From Endozoicomonas montiporae CL-33 (GTDB lineage: Bacteria > Pseudomonadota > Gammaproteobacteria > Pseudomonadales > Endozoicomonadaceae), in the NCBI RefSeq assembly GCF_001583435.1, contig NZ_CP013251.1, forward strand, positions 3,423,215 to 3,487,214: DNA of 64,000 nt. Direction: 5' to 3'. The position numbers and the translations under genes were made by a program. The notes under the pieces were generated by a model. It was given only the letters and a program-made list of their open reading frames with translations. It did no database searches and had not been told where the DNA came from. Below are positions 8,771 to 17,152 of this stretch, piece by piece; position 1 is the stretch's first letter, and every line of letters starts with the position of its first letter.

Positions 8771-8905
8771 AGGGCACCGCCTGAATGTTGCAACGAATCC
8801 CAGTTTAGCAGGAGCCTGGCAACAGCTAAATCACTTTTGATAAAACAACCTCTTCCTGATCCAGAGATTAATAAATGTAAGAATCCGCAGAAAGTGTTGA
8901 CTAAA

Positions 8906-9217
8906 CTACACAACAAAAATCAAGTGACTGATGCAATAACGAATGAAGTCTCTGTATTTAACCGCTCGAACACTCTTGATAATCTGCATTATGTCTGAGG
9001 GAGCCATTTTGGGTTCTGATCTCACAACCATATGAATATGATCTGTAGGAATTTCTAACTCAACAATCTCCATGTTGTAGTCATATCCAATTTTCCAGAT
9101 TATCGACTTCATACTGCTCCTGTAAGGCTCAGTAAAGACCTTGTGACGATACTTTGGAATCCAAACGAAGTGATACATCAATCTATAGACGTGATGGCTG
9201 TTTCTCTGCAGTTCCAC
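8906..9217 (-). pseudogene. IS200/IS605-family TnpA transposase, 3' truncated
   Basis: A 103-residue frame resembling the Y1 (HUH) transposase of IS200-type elements: Y-H-F-V-W-I-P-K-Y-R-H-K-V-F near the start and the metal-binding H-I-H-M-V-V. Full-length relatives run to about 140-150 residues. Here the sequence leaves the family after I-K-S-V-R-A-V-K-Y, so the helix that carries the catalytic tyrosine is missing or altered and the protein should be inactive. The start is GTG at 9217. A perfect hairpin just upstream (9230-9253) fits the structured ends of this IS group. Confidence 0.75.
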
Positions 9218-9229
9218 AGATAGGACATC

Positions 9230-9253
9230 CTACAATGGCTCATACCATTGTAG
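9230..9253 (-). repeat. Hairpin at the IS200-like left end, adjoining the intron
   Basis: CTACAATGG (9230-9238) and CCATTGTAG (9245-9253) form a perfect nine-base stem with a six-base loop. It lies immediately at the 3' edge of the group II intron and just upstream of the IS200-like start codon. IS200 elements are known to have such subterminal hairpins. Confidence 0.6.
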
Positions 9254-11111
9254 ATCGGGATAGGGCGTAGCCTCACAGCTACGCTCCTCCCACACCACGC
9301 AGCGTACGGGTCCGTACTACGCGGTTCGGCCAGTTAAGCAGCCAACAACCTGATCAATCCTAACCCGTCAAACCAACTATTCGGTAGCGCCATATGTAGA
9401 GCTGGACTCCGGCTCATTCGCCAGTGCCCTTTTCCTGAAGCTACCGTTTGCCTTGTCAGTTTGTCACTGATTCCCTGCTTTCGCAGTTCCTTGTACCGCT
9501 TTGGGCTCCTTTTCCATTGATACCAGAGTAAACTTCTTAATCGCCTTCTTATCCAGCAATCAAAGTGCTCAAACTCTGTGCAGGTTTCTATTTCCCGGAA
9601 GTAGTTCTTCCAACCCTGCAAGTATCTGTTGAGTCCTTCCAACCTCTGTTCAAGGGATCGCCCTCCCTTTCGGGTTAGCTGTCTGACTTTATCTTTGAAA
9701 CGCTTGCAGCTCTTTGCCGCAAGGGTTTTCCTACCGTCTCGGGTAAAACTGTATCCCAGAAATGCGCGCTTCCATGCACGATCTACCGCACTCTTTGTAC
9801 GATTGACCTTTAGCTTCATTTTACCTTCGATCAGCTTAACCAGACTTGCCATCACCCTTTCGCCTGCCTTCTTACTTTTAACAAACACACGACAGTCGTC
9901 TGCGTATCGAACAAACCGTAACCCTCGTTTTTCAAGCGTTTTGTCGAGTTCGTCCAATACTATGTTTGAGAGCACAGGAGACAGCGGCCCTCCTTGTGCC
10001 ACACCTTCCGTTTGCGGTTTTGCCAGTCCATTTTCCATCACTCCGGACTTCAGGAATCGATGAATCAAACGCAATACATCCTTGTCCTGTATATGCTCTG
10101 CCAGCTTTGCCATCAGTCGATCATGATTGACTCGATCAAAGAACTTCGACAAATCAATATCAACCACCCAGTCGTAACCATCCTTTATATACGACTGAGC
10201 CTGACTGATAGCCTGATGTGCTGACCTCTGCGGTCTGAATCCATAGCTGTAAGACGAGAACCGTGGCTCCCATTCTGCCTGTAATACTTGCTGTATTGCC
10301 TGCTGCACCATTCGATCAAGAGCTGTTGGAATGCCCAACTTTCGCTCTCCACCATCCGGTTTGGGGATCAGAACTCTTCTTACCGGAGCTGGTTTCCACA
10401 ACCCTCTCAGCAAACATTGCCTCAGTTGACGACCATGCTCTTGTAAATACCTGAACAGGTCATCCACCGTCATACGGTCAATGCCTGCCGCTCCTTTGTT
10501 GCGTTTTACTCGTTGAAAGGCTTTCTTCAAGTTGCTGGGATGAGCAATGCGTGCCATCAGGCTTGCATCGCTTGCCGGGCTTTCGTAATCCTGTGATACC
10601 GACACAACCTCAGCCCTCATAGCGTCGCAGCCTCCGGTTCCGCCGTGACCACTTGGTATGAGTTCCAGTGTTTGCTGGATTTGTCTGCGTCCGGTGTTTC
10701 GAATAACAGAAACTACTCACCACTCTGTACCGTTCAGGCCTTCACTGACATGCGCCAGCTACTATGCCGTCTGCTGACTTCTGTATGGCGATCAAATCAC
10801 CTTACGGTGACCTCAGTCCGAAATATCAGACACCACACAGACCTCCCGAGGTAAGTCACACCGCCTTCGCCGCACAACCACCAGATCTACTGCCTGAATG
10901 TCCGGATGAGTATGGACTTCGTCATCAAGTGCTGACTCGTCCTCACGCAAACAGCCTCATATCTGATTTCTGTTCGTTGGCTCGCGGTTTTGCTCCACAC
11001 TGCCTTCAGCCTGCACCTCGCGATACAGACCTTGTGCTTCGCTAGTCCTTCGCCCTCATCTGGCTGGACAGGGGACTTTCACCCCCAAGCTGTGTGACAT
11101 GCTCGGCACAC
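9254..11111 (-). mobile_element. Group II intron with its maturase gene (intron 1)
   Basis: On the minus strand the intron begins GTGTGCCGAGCATG at 11111, which fits the group II 5' consensus. It ends with a domain V/VI-like region and CCCTATCCCGAT at 9254. About 490 bases of ribozyme (domains I to III by position) precede the maturase frame and about 80 bases follow it. Both ends are shared base for base or nearly so with intron 2 at 15279-15969, which supports the boundaries. It lies directly beyond a strong stem-loop (11119-11142), the insertion habit known for class C introns. The 3' boundary could be off by one base. Confidence 0.85.
9334..10620 (-). CDS. ltrA: Group II intron reverse transcriptase/maturase
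   Basis: A 428-residue intron-encoded protein that helps its intron RNA fold and splice and copies it into DNA at new sites. Reverse transcriptase blocks are seen in order: N-K-G-A-A-G-I-D (about residue 41), R-R-V-L-I-P-K-P-D-G-G-E-R-K-L-G-I-P, Y-G-F-R-P, V-D-I-D-L-S-K-F-F-D, Q-G-G-P-L-S-P-V-L-S-N and the catalytic Y-A-D-D. A maturase (X) domain follows with N-R-Y-L-Q-G-W-K-N-Y-F. There is no obvious HNH endonuclease domain at the end. The frame is full length with intact catalytic aspartates, so it may be active and could act in trans on intron 2. Confidence 0.95.
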   Translation of the reverse strand: MRAEVVSVSQDYESPASDASLMARIAHPSNLKKAFQRVKRNKGAAGIDRMTVDDLFRYLQEHGRQLRQCLLRGLWKPAPVRRVLIPKPDGGERKLGIPTALDRMVQQAIQQVLQAEWEPRFSSYSYGFRPQRSAHQAISQAQSYIKDGYDWVVDIDLSKFFDRVNHDRLMAKLAEHIQDKDVLRLIHRFLKSGVMENGLAKPQTEGVAQGGPLSPVLSNIVLDELDKTLEKRGLRFVRYADDCRVFVKSKKAGERVMASLVKLIEGKMKLKVNRTKSAVDRAWKRAFLGYSFTRDGRKTLAAKSCKRFKDKVRQLTRKGGRSLEQRLEGLNRYLQGWKNYFREIETCTEFEHFDCWIRRRLRSLLWYQWKRSPKRYKELRKQGISDKLTRQTVASGKGHWRMSRSPALHMALPNSWFDGLGLIRLLAA

Positions 11112-11118
11112 GCTATCC

Positions 11119-11142
11119 ATCTCGGGGGCAAGCCCCCGAGAT
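11119..11142. repeat. Strong stem-loop beside the intron 5' end
   Basis: ATCTCGGGGGC (11119-11129) and GCCCCCGAGAT (11132-11142) form an 11-base perfect stem with a two-base loop. It lies seven bases from the intron 5' end. It probably belongs to the left end of the IS200-like element that entered the IS630 remnant, and may have been the landmark the intron used for insertion. Confidence 0.65.
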
Positions 11143-11154
11143 TCCCGCTATGCG

Positions 11155-11291
11155 GTTGAACGGCTTCCATGCGGATGGATTCACGAACTTGATGTGGGAT
11201 TTTACGACCGTCGATTTTGCTCATATACGCCTCAAAAACAGAGGCGCAATTTATACCGGAAACTTACTCGGAAAGTTTTGGCTCACGTCAA
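11155..11291 (-). mobile_element. IS630 remnant (5' end only)
   Basis: The sequence from 11291 downward matches the left end of the complete IS630 at 6141, including the terminal TTGACGTGAGCC, the leader and the first 20 or so codons of its transposase (M-S-K-I-D-G-R-K-I-P-H-Q-V-R-E-S-I-R). It then stops abruptly after GTTCAAC, where unrelated sequence containing the 11119-11142 hairpin begins. The other end of this copy is absent. The terminal TA (11292-11293) leads straight into the truncated gene at 11292-12539. Confidence 0.88.
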
Positions 11292-12539
11292 TATATGGCT
11301 GAAGCGGCAGACATACAACAAGGGAGGCTAAGTGAAGATCTGATTCATCAGGAACAGGCTCTTAAGCAAAAATCTAATACTCTTATTATTGAATCACAGG
11401 GCGCATGGATCGTCGATAATGGGCGATTGAGTCACTTCACACCTGCGAGAGGCCTGTCTTCATACGCTAGGATTCACGCCCCCAGACTGGACGAGGCGGT
11501 CACTTCAATCGCTGGTTATGGAAACAGGCTCTACAGTGTAACGTCCATGTATCGGAATGGTCAGTGGGTATTATTGCTGAAAGCTTTCCTGAACGACTCC
11601 GGGGAGATAAAAAAATTATGGCGACGAGTGATAAAACCTTCATCATCGGCTATTGGTCAGGTTACGCTTAAATGCGAACCGGAAATCGCTGTATCAGGTC
11701 ACGGCATCTACCTGCTATGTAATCGTGAAGCCATAGCCGTAAGGCACGATAATCAAAAAACCACATTATCAGAAACCATCAAGCCCGGCATTGATCGTAC
11801 ACCCAGACTGCTGGACAACCACGGAAACCCCTGCAATGCCGCCACTCCGCCCGGTCCCATTATCAATACTGACGGTCACTTCTATCCCATTACTGAACCT
11901 CTGAAAGGGCTGGTTGTTGACAGAAATGGCAGACTGTATGCCCATGATCATTCAGAGGTCTACGCCATCTCCAAACACCAAAAAGGCAAAGACGTTAACA
12001 TCGACACCGACCTGACTGGCAGACTGCCGGCAAAAGGGCTTGTTCTCACGGACAATCATCAGTTACTGGTTCCTTACCTGAAGATGCCAGCAACGCTTCA
12101 CATCGATATTTACGACATTTCCCACAGTAAGCCGATCAGGCAATCGTCCAGAACGATTGTGCTTAGTGATTTTTATGATGAAAAAACCGGCCCTCATTTT
12201 AATTGGGATACAGGCACTCCAACTCTCTCAAAAACTGGCTATTTTTATATCCCGCTGACACGAACCAGACATCAACCCTGCCCATTTTATGACTTTGGGA
12301 AAGACTGTTATGAAACTGAAACAGTCATTGTTATGACAAAGCTATTGAACTCTGGCATTGATCCGCTTGCCTGGTCAAAGCGGTATCACGACAACAAAAA
12401 CTCAAACAGGGTGCCATCCAGTTTAGCTACGCTATTCGATCTGCCATCCTCATCCCAAACACAGCAGCTGAATTATGCTCAACTGCTGTTAATGGCTCTG
12501 CTGGCTTTTACTGCAGCTAATACCAATTCCATCTTCTAA
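11292..12539 (+). pseudogene. Unrecognised protein gene, 5' end lost to IS630
   Basis: An open frame of about 415 codons begins at the IS630 edge, with the first internal ATG at 11295. It has no signal peptide or ribosome-binding site of its own, so the true 5' end was probably removed by the IS. No family is recognised. Repeating motifs such as V-D-N-G-R-L, V-D-R-N-G-R-L-Y-A-H, I-N-T-D-G-H-F-Y and L-S-K-T-G-Y-F-Y at roughly regular spacing suggest a beta-propeller-like or YD-like repeat fold. Several cysteines near the end (Q-P-C-P-F-Y-D-F-G-K-D-C) suggest an exported protein. A C-terminal hydrophobic stretch (L-L-L-M-A-L-L-A-F) may be a membrane anchor. An inverted repeat with a T-rich tail follows the stop. 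Confidence 0.55.
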
Positions 12540-12646
12540 CCATGAATGGCTTGCTCATGGTCTTATTTAGAAAGCAGAATTGGTATAGCACCTGATCAAT
12601 AACCAGTATCTACAGCAATGCAGGAAAGGCACCCTTTAGCCATACA

Positions 12647-13834
12647 TCACCCAACACTCACCTTAACCTGCTCAGCAACATTACCCGCTTTTTCAAGCGC
12701 ATCCTCAACGCTACCTCCCAGAGCCAGTGCCACCCCCATACGACGGGAGCCATTTATTTCCGGTTTACCGAACAACCGCAGGTCGGTCTCTGGCTCGGAC
12801 AAAGCCGCTGCAAGGTTACTGAACAGTATCTGCGAAGATCGACCGGATGGCTTAATAACAGCCGATGCAGCCGGTTTTAACTGTTGTATAGCATTCACAG
12901 GCAGCCCAAGAATAGCCCGCGCATGGAGTGCAAATTCACTCAGATTCTGGGAAATCAAGGTTACCATGCCCGTGTCGTGCGGACGGGGTGACACTTCGTT
13001 GAACAACACTTCGTCGCCTTTCACAAACAACTCAACGCCAAACACACCATAACCACCCAGAGCGCCGGTGATGGCACCAGCCACCGATTCAGCCTGCTGC
13101 AATGCGCTGTCTGACATCTTCTGCGGCTGCCAGGACTCTACATAATCCCCACCTTCCTGACGATGACCGATGGGAGCACAAAAATAAGTACCCTGACGTG
13201 ATCTTACGGTCAGCAAAGTAATTTCGTAATCAAAGTCTACAAAACCTTCAACAATCACCCGCGTCTTGCCACCCCGGCCTCCTTCCACCGCATAAGCCCA
13301 GGCCGAAGCCACATCGTCTTCCGATTTCAGAACACTTTGTCCTTTGCCTGAAGAGCTCATCACCGGCTTGACCACACAGGGAAAGCCAATCTCGTCTGCC
13401 GCTGCTCGCAACGCCTGTTCCGATTCAGCAAACTGAAACGGCGAAGCTGGCAATTTCAGCTCCTCTGCAGCTAACCTGCGAATTCCTTCCCGATCCATCG
13501 TCAGTCTTGTTGCACGGGCACAGGGAACCACCGTGGTCATGCCTTCTTGCTCAATCTCCATCAACACATCGGTGGCAATGGCCTCTATCTCGGGCACAAT
13601 ATAATCGGGGCGCTCTTTCGCCACCACTGCCCTTAAGGCATCCGCATCAAGCATATTGATCACATAACGACGATGAGCCACCTGCATGGCAGGCGCATTG
13701 TCATAACGGTCAACAGCCACTACTTCCACCCCGAGCCGTTGAAGTTCAATCACAAGCTCTTTACCCAGTTCGCCAGAACCCAGCAAGAGCACTTTTGTTG
13801 CAGAAACAGAACCCGGTGTACCAATGGCAACCAT
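12647..13834 (-). CDS. purT: Formate-dependent GAR transformylase 2
   Basis: A 395-residue ATP-grasp enzyme that uses formate and ATP to formylate glycinamide ribonucleotide in purine synthesis. Visible features are the N-terminal [19 protein letters not shown], the ATP-binding loop S-S-S-G-K-G-Q-S, and [14 protein letters not shown]. The start at 13834 is chosen over 13888 because GGAGAG lies seven bases upstream and the N-terminus then matches the family. The folate-dependent alternative enzyme PurN is also in this window. The gene appears monocistronic. Confidence 0.96.
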   Translation of the reverse strand: MVAIGTPGSVSATKVLLLGSGELGKELVIELQRLGVEVVAVDRYDNAPAMQVAHRRYVINMLDADALRAVVAKERPDYIVPEIEAIATDVLMEIEQEGMTTVVPCARATRLTMDREGIRRLAAEELKLPASPFQFAESEQALRAAADEIGFPCVVKPVMSSSGKGQSVLKSEDDVASAWAYAVEGGRGGKTRVIVEGFVDFDYEITLLTVRSRQGTYFCAPIGHRQEGGDYVESWQPQKMSDSALQQAESVAGAITGALGGYGVFGVELFVKGDEVLFNEVSPRPHDTGMVTLISQNLSEFALHARAILGLPVNAIQQLKPAASAVIKPSGRSSQILFSNLAAALSEPETDLRLFGKPEINGSRRMGVALALGGSVEDALEKAGNVAEQVKVSVG

Positions 13835-14010
13835 AAAAAAGCTCTCCGTAAAGATCGGTCGTAGAAACGAAGGTGATGCCAGAATCATACCGGCGAATGT
13901 TGCTAGTTACATCAGTCAAATATACTGATTGCTTATTCTATTTTTTTGAGTATTAAAATAATGGAAGGTAAAATAGACTATTTTTCAAGCCTGTCGCCCG
14001 GACAGTTTAA

Positions 14011-14041
14011 AAAAGGGAAACCGACACAAGGCCGGTTTCCC
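14011..14041 (-). terminator. Terminator of the PTS EIIC gene
   Basis: GGGAAACCG (14015-14023) pairs with CGGTTTCCC (14033-14041). On the minus strand the stem is followed by a run of T, placing it as the terminator of the PTS gene that ends at 14087. Confidence 0.85.
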
Positions 14042-15278
14042 TATCTCTCCACACAACGCGCCACACATCTCAAATCTAGTTTTTTATCAGGCTGGCACAG
14101 CTTCTCCTTGGGCTTCTGACTGTTCCTGAGACTCCAGAGACTTGGCATAGACTCTCAGGAATGGCAGGTAAGCCACGGTTGAGAAAGCTACCAGCGCCAG
14201 ACTCAGAATCAATGCACTGATACTGAAGTTAGTACCAAGAAAGGCTGCCAGAGGACCAGGGGTTGTCCATGGCACCAGCGCTACCACACGACCCACCAGA
14301 TCAAGAGACGTTGCCAGATAAGCCACAGTAACGTTGATCAGAGGTACGACAATAAATGGAATCCCAAGAATAGGGTTCATTACAATGGGCGCACCAAACA
14401 GAACCGGCTCATTGATGTTAAACAAACCCGGTACAACAGACAGTCGGCCAATGGAACGCAGGTGAGCACTCTTGCTGATAGACATGGCAATGGCCAGACC
14501 CAGAGTCGCACCGGAACCACCCAGATAAACAAAACTATCAAGGAATCCACCGGCGAAAATCGCAGGCAATGCTTCACCGGCTTCCAGAGCCGCCTGGTTG
14601 GCAGACAGGTTGGTCAGCATAATCGCGCCAATCACGCCGGTAACGATGTTGGCACCGTGCAAACCACAGAACCGCAGTACATGAACCAGCAGCACGATGA
14701 ACAGCAGACCCGGCAGGGAATCGGCAGCACTGACTAATGGCTTGAAGATTTCCATCATCAGCTGAGGCACCAGCATGCCGCCCTCACCCACAGAAGCGAC
14801 CAGCAGGTTCAATGGCTGGAGAATCAGAATCAGAGCAATGACCGGTGTCAGGGATTCAAATGAACGGGCAATGGCAGGTGGCACCTGTTCAGGCAGACGA
14901 ATTGTCATATTGCGTGTCTGCATGAAACGATACACTTCTATCGCCAGATAAGAGAAGACGATCGCCGTAAACATGCCCTTACTGTCCAGATAGCTGGCAT
15001 TAATCGCAGGTGGCCAGCCATCCACAGGGGCAGCTACCATCAGAAAGGCAAACAGAGACAGAAAGCCACTGGTCACTTCAGGCAAGCCATACTGCTTACC
15101 CAAACTGGAGCCAATACCGAATGAAATGAACAAGCAGGACATACCCAGCGTCGCATAAAATGGCTGCAACCAGTTACCTTTGTGTTCAGCCATTAAATTG
15201 GTGTACCACTCGGAGTACATAAAATTATTAGGATCGGTCAGAGGCAAATTCAACAGCAAAAGAATGATCGAACCGACA

Positions 15279-15969
15279 ATCGGGATAGGGTGGAGCCTCG
15301 CGGCTCCACTCCTCCCACAACACCCAGCGTACGGGTCCGTACTGGGCGTTTCGGTTAGTTAAGCGTCTACCATCAGCACAAACATGACAATGGAAGGGTC
15401 AGTGATACAAGACATATGACTCACACCACCCGCCGGGCTTTTGTAATCCTGTAATGCCGATATAGTCTCAGCTCTTATGACCTTGCAGCTTTCGGTTCCG
15501 CCGTCACCGCTTGGCATGAGCACCAGTGTTTGCTGGCCTTTGTCTGCGTCCGATATATCGAGAAACAGAAACTAATCACCGCTCTAACCGTTCAGGCCTT
15601 CACTGACTTCGCCAGCTACTATGCCGTCTGCTGACTTCTGTATGGCGATCAGGACATCTTACGATGACCTCAGTCTGAAATATCAGACACCAGACAGACC
15701 TCCCGAGGTAAGTTACACCGCCTTCCCTGCACAACTGCCGGATTTACTGTCCGAGTGTCCGGATGAGTATGGGACTTCGTCATCACATGCTGACTCGTCC
15801 TCACGCAGACAGCCTCATATCCGATTTCTATTCGTCAGCTCGCAGTTTTGCTCCACACTGCCTTCAGTCTGCACCTCGCGATACAAACCTTGTGCTTCGC
15901 TAGCCCTTCGCCCTCATCTGGCTGGGCAGGGGACTTTCACCCCCAAGCTGTGCAACATGCTCGGCACAC
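15279..15969 (-). mobile_element. Group II intron without a maturase gene (intron 2)
   Basis: A 691-base element with the same start (GTGTGCCGAGCATG) and end (CCCTATCCCGAT) as intron 1. The 5' ribozyme half aligns with intron 1 over about 490 bases and the 3' domain V/VI region is also retained. The maturase frame is reduced to a short relic starting M-R-A-E-T-I-S-A-L-Q-D-Y and closing within about 40 codons, consistent with an internal deletion. It sits nine bases beyond a terminator-like hairpin within the PTS gene (15979-16000). It might still splice or move with help from the maturase of intron 1. Confidence 0.85.
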
Positions 15970-15970
15970 A

Positions 15971-16000
15971 TAAAAAAACGGCATGGCATAGACCATGCCG
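15971..16000 (-). other. Terminator-like hairpin inside the PTS coding sequence
   Basis: On the minus strand CGGCATGG and CCATGCCG pair around TCTATG and are followed by seven T, giving a perfect look-alike of an intrinsic terminator. It encodes part of the permease (R-D-G-M-V-Y-A-M-P-F-F). The intron begins two bases after the T run. Confidence 0.75.
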
Positions 16001-16213
16001 TCGCGCAGAGCGATAAGATACTTGATATTCGCCAGCCGGGTAGCCACCGGCATCAGCACTTGTTCGAGTTTGTTCGAGTTTGTTCGCAAAGTTTTCCATT
16101 ACGACCCCCAATGCGCCATCGTTAACTTGTCTTTTATTCTCTGAAAAAAGCTCTGCCGAGACTCTTTTCACTGTCTTATTGAATTAACTGGCTTCGGCTT
16201 TATGTGACCAGTT

Positions 16214-16240
16214 TTGTTATTACGGGGGTTACGATAACAA
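16214..16240. promoter_or_regulatory. Operator-like palindrome upstream of the PTS gene
   Basis: TTGTTAT (16214-16220) and ATAACAA (16234-16240) are perfect inverted arms separated by 13 bases. It lies about 115 bases upstream of the PTS start. Such a palindrome could bind a sugar-responsive repressor, but none is encoded nearby. The regulator class cannot be assigned. Confidence 0.3.
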
Positions 16241-16372
16241 GCTCAAAACACAAATGTAACGGGTTTCAGCAACCGGCTACATGAAACCGGTTTTTGTTGA
16301 CGAGCGTCACTTTTTGGGAACTTCTGGCGATAGTCTAAGCTTGTCTGTTTTTCCTGACGTCAAAGTTTGCCA

Positions 16373-17152
16373 ATGAAACACCTGTATGCGTTCGCCCTGT
16401 TCCTGATCTCCCTGAGTAGCTGCCCGGGTGTTCATGCACAAAACGAGAAAGACACACCACCACTGGTATCCGCTACCGAGCTCGATTCCAGAACGCTCTC
16501 TGACATTACCTTCGCCTACCCCAACGGCATAACCGTATTCTCCGACAGCCTCTCGCCTGCCCTTGAACAACGATTACTTGAGCTTGAAAAAAGCGGTTAC
16601 CCTATTGTTCGAACCACACCCGATCGAAAACTTCTTCAGCAACTAACCGCCGAGGTGATTAAGCACGATCAGCTGCAAGCGTTTCTGCAACGTGTCTATT
16701 CCGAAAATCCCGGCTGTCCGACCTTCATGACCAGCGAACTGCTACTCTATGGATTACGTGGAGTGTCGTCTTCAACGCTGAACGTACTGGAGCAGCTCTC
16801 CCCTGACGACTACAGGCGTATAATTGCTCAACATCACTGGTGGAAAAACCTTGGCTATGACTCTCAGGCCAGTGCACCGGAACCGGTTCAGCAATGGCTT
16901 TCAAAGTGTACCCGGACAGGGCATTCAGATCATCTGGCAACGTTGGACAGTTGCGGACTTTCGCTAAACCGGGCGCAGATGGATGCCTTTGGTCAGCTGA
17001 TCGGTCTCAGTTACCTGAGCAATACCGTCCGCGGGCTTTATTACCGCATCATGAAGCGCAAGAATACCCATTACCGACAGCTCGCGGTGGATGTGACCGA
17101 CCCGCTAAGCCAGATTCATCCGGTCAGGACTGATACAGCTCATCAAGATTAA
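16373..17152 (+). CDS. Secreted protein of unknown function
   Basis: About 259 residues beginning M-K-H-L-Y-A-F-A-L-F with a clear signal peptide ending near V-H-A-Q, so the product is exported to the periplasm or beyond. The mature part has no family I recognise. It contains four cysteines that may form disulfides (in N-P-G-C-P-T-F, S-K-C-T-R-T and D-S-C-G-L among others) and a mostly helical, charged composition. The ATG at 16373 is preferred over the in-frame TTG at 16367. No strong ribosome-binding site is seen. Its end overlaps the end of the convergent yihY gene by 29 bases. Confidence 0.65.
   Translation: MKHLYAFALFLISLSSCPGVHAQNEKDTPPLVSATELDSRTLSDITFAYPNGITVFSDSLSPALEQRLLELEKSGYPIVRTTPDRKLLQQLTAEVIKHDQLQAFLQRVYSENPGCPTFMTSELLLYGLRGVSSSTLNVLEQLSPDDYRRIIAQHHWWKNLGYDSQASAPEPVQQWLSKCTRTGHSDHLATLDSCGLSLNRAQMDAFGQLIGLSYLSNTVRGLYYRIMKRKNTHYRQLAVDVTDPLSQIHPVRTDTAHQD

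Larger units (their letters stand above)
14087..16099 (-). pseudogene. PTS lactose/cellobiose-type EIIC permease, disrupted
   Basis: The main body (minus strand, 14087-15278) encodes most of an EIIC sugar permease with many membrane segments and the family hallmarks G-F-L-D-S-F-V-Y-L-G-G-S-G-A-T and F-N-I-N-E-P-V-L-F-G-A-P. The missing start lies at 15970-16099: M-E-N-F-A-N-K-L-E-Q, then after one frame change V-L-M-P-V-A-T-R-L-A-N-I-K-Y-L-I-A-L-R-D. Two lesions are certain: a 10-base tandem duplication (AACAAACTCG) shifts the frame after codon 10, and a group II intron (15279-15969) divides the gene. A third, one extra T in a T tract at the junction, is possible. The substrate was probably a beta-linked disaccharide such as chitobiose or cellobiose. 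Confidence 0.9.

Noticed and set aside
11217..11291. Extended N-terminus of the gene at 11292 beginning at 11217
   Set aside because: These codons are the inverted end of the IS630 remnant and not part of the original protein.
15914..16171. 85-codon minus-strand frame as an independent gene
   Set aside because: It is the frameshifted start of the PTS permease reading into the intron; removing 10 bases restores the permease sequence.
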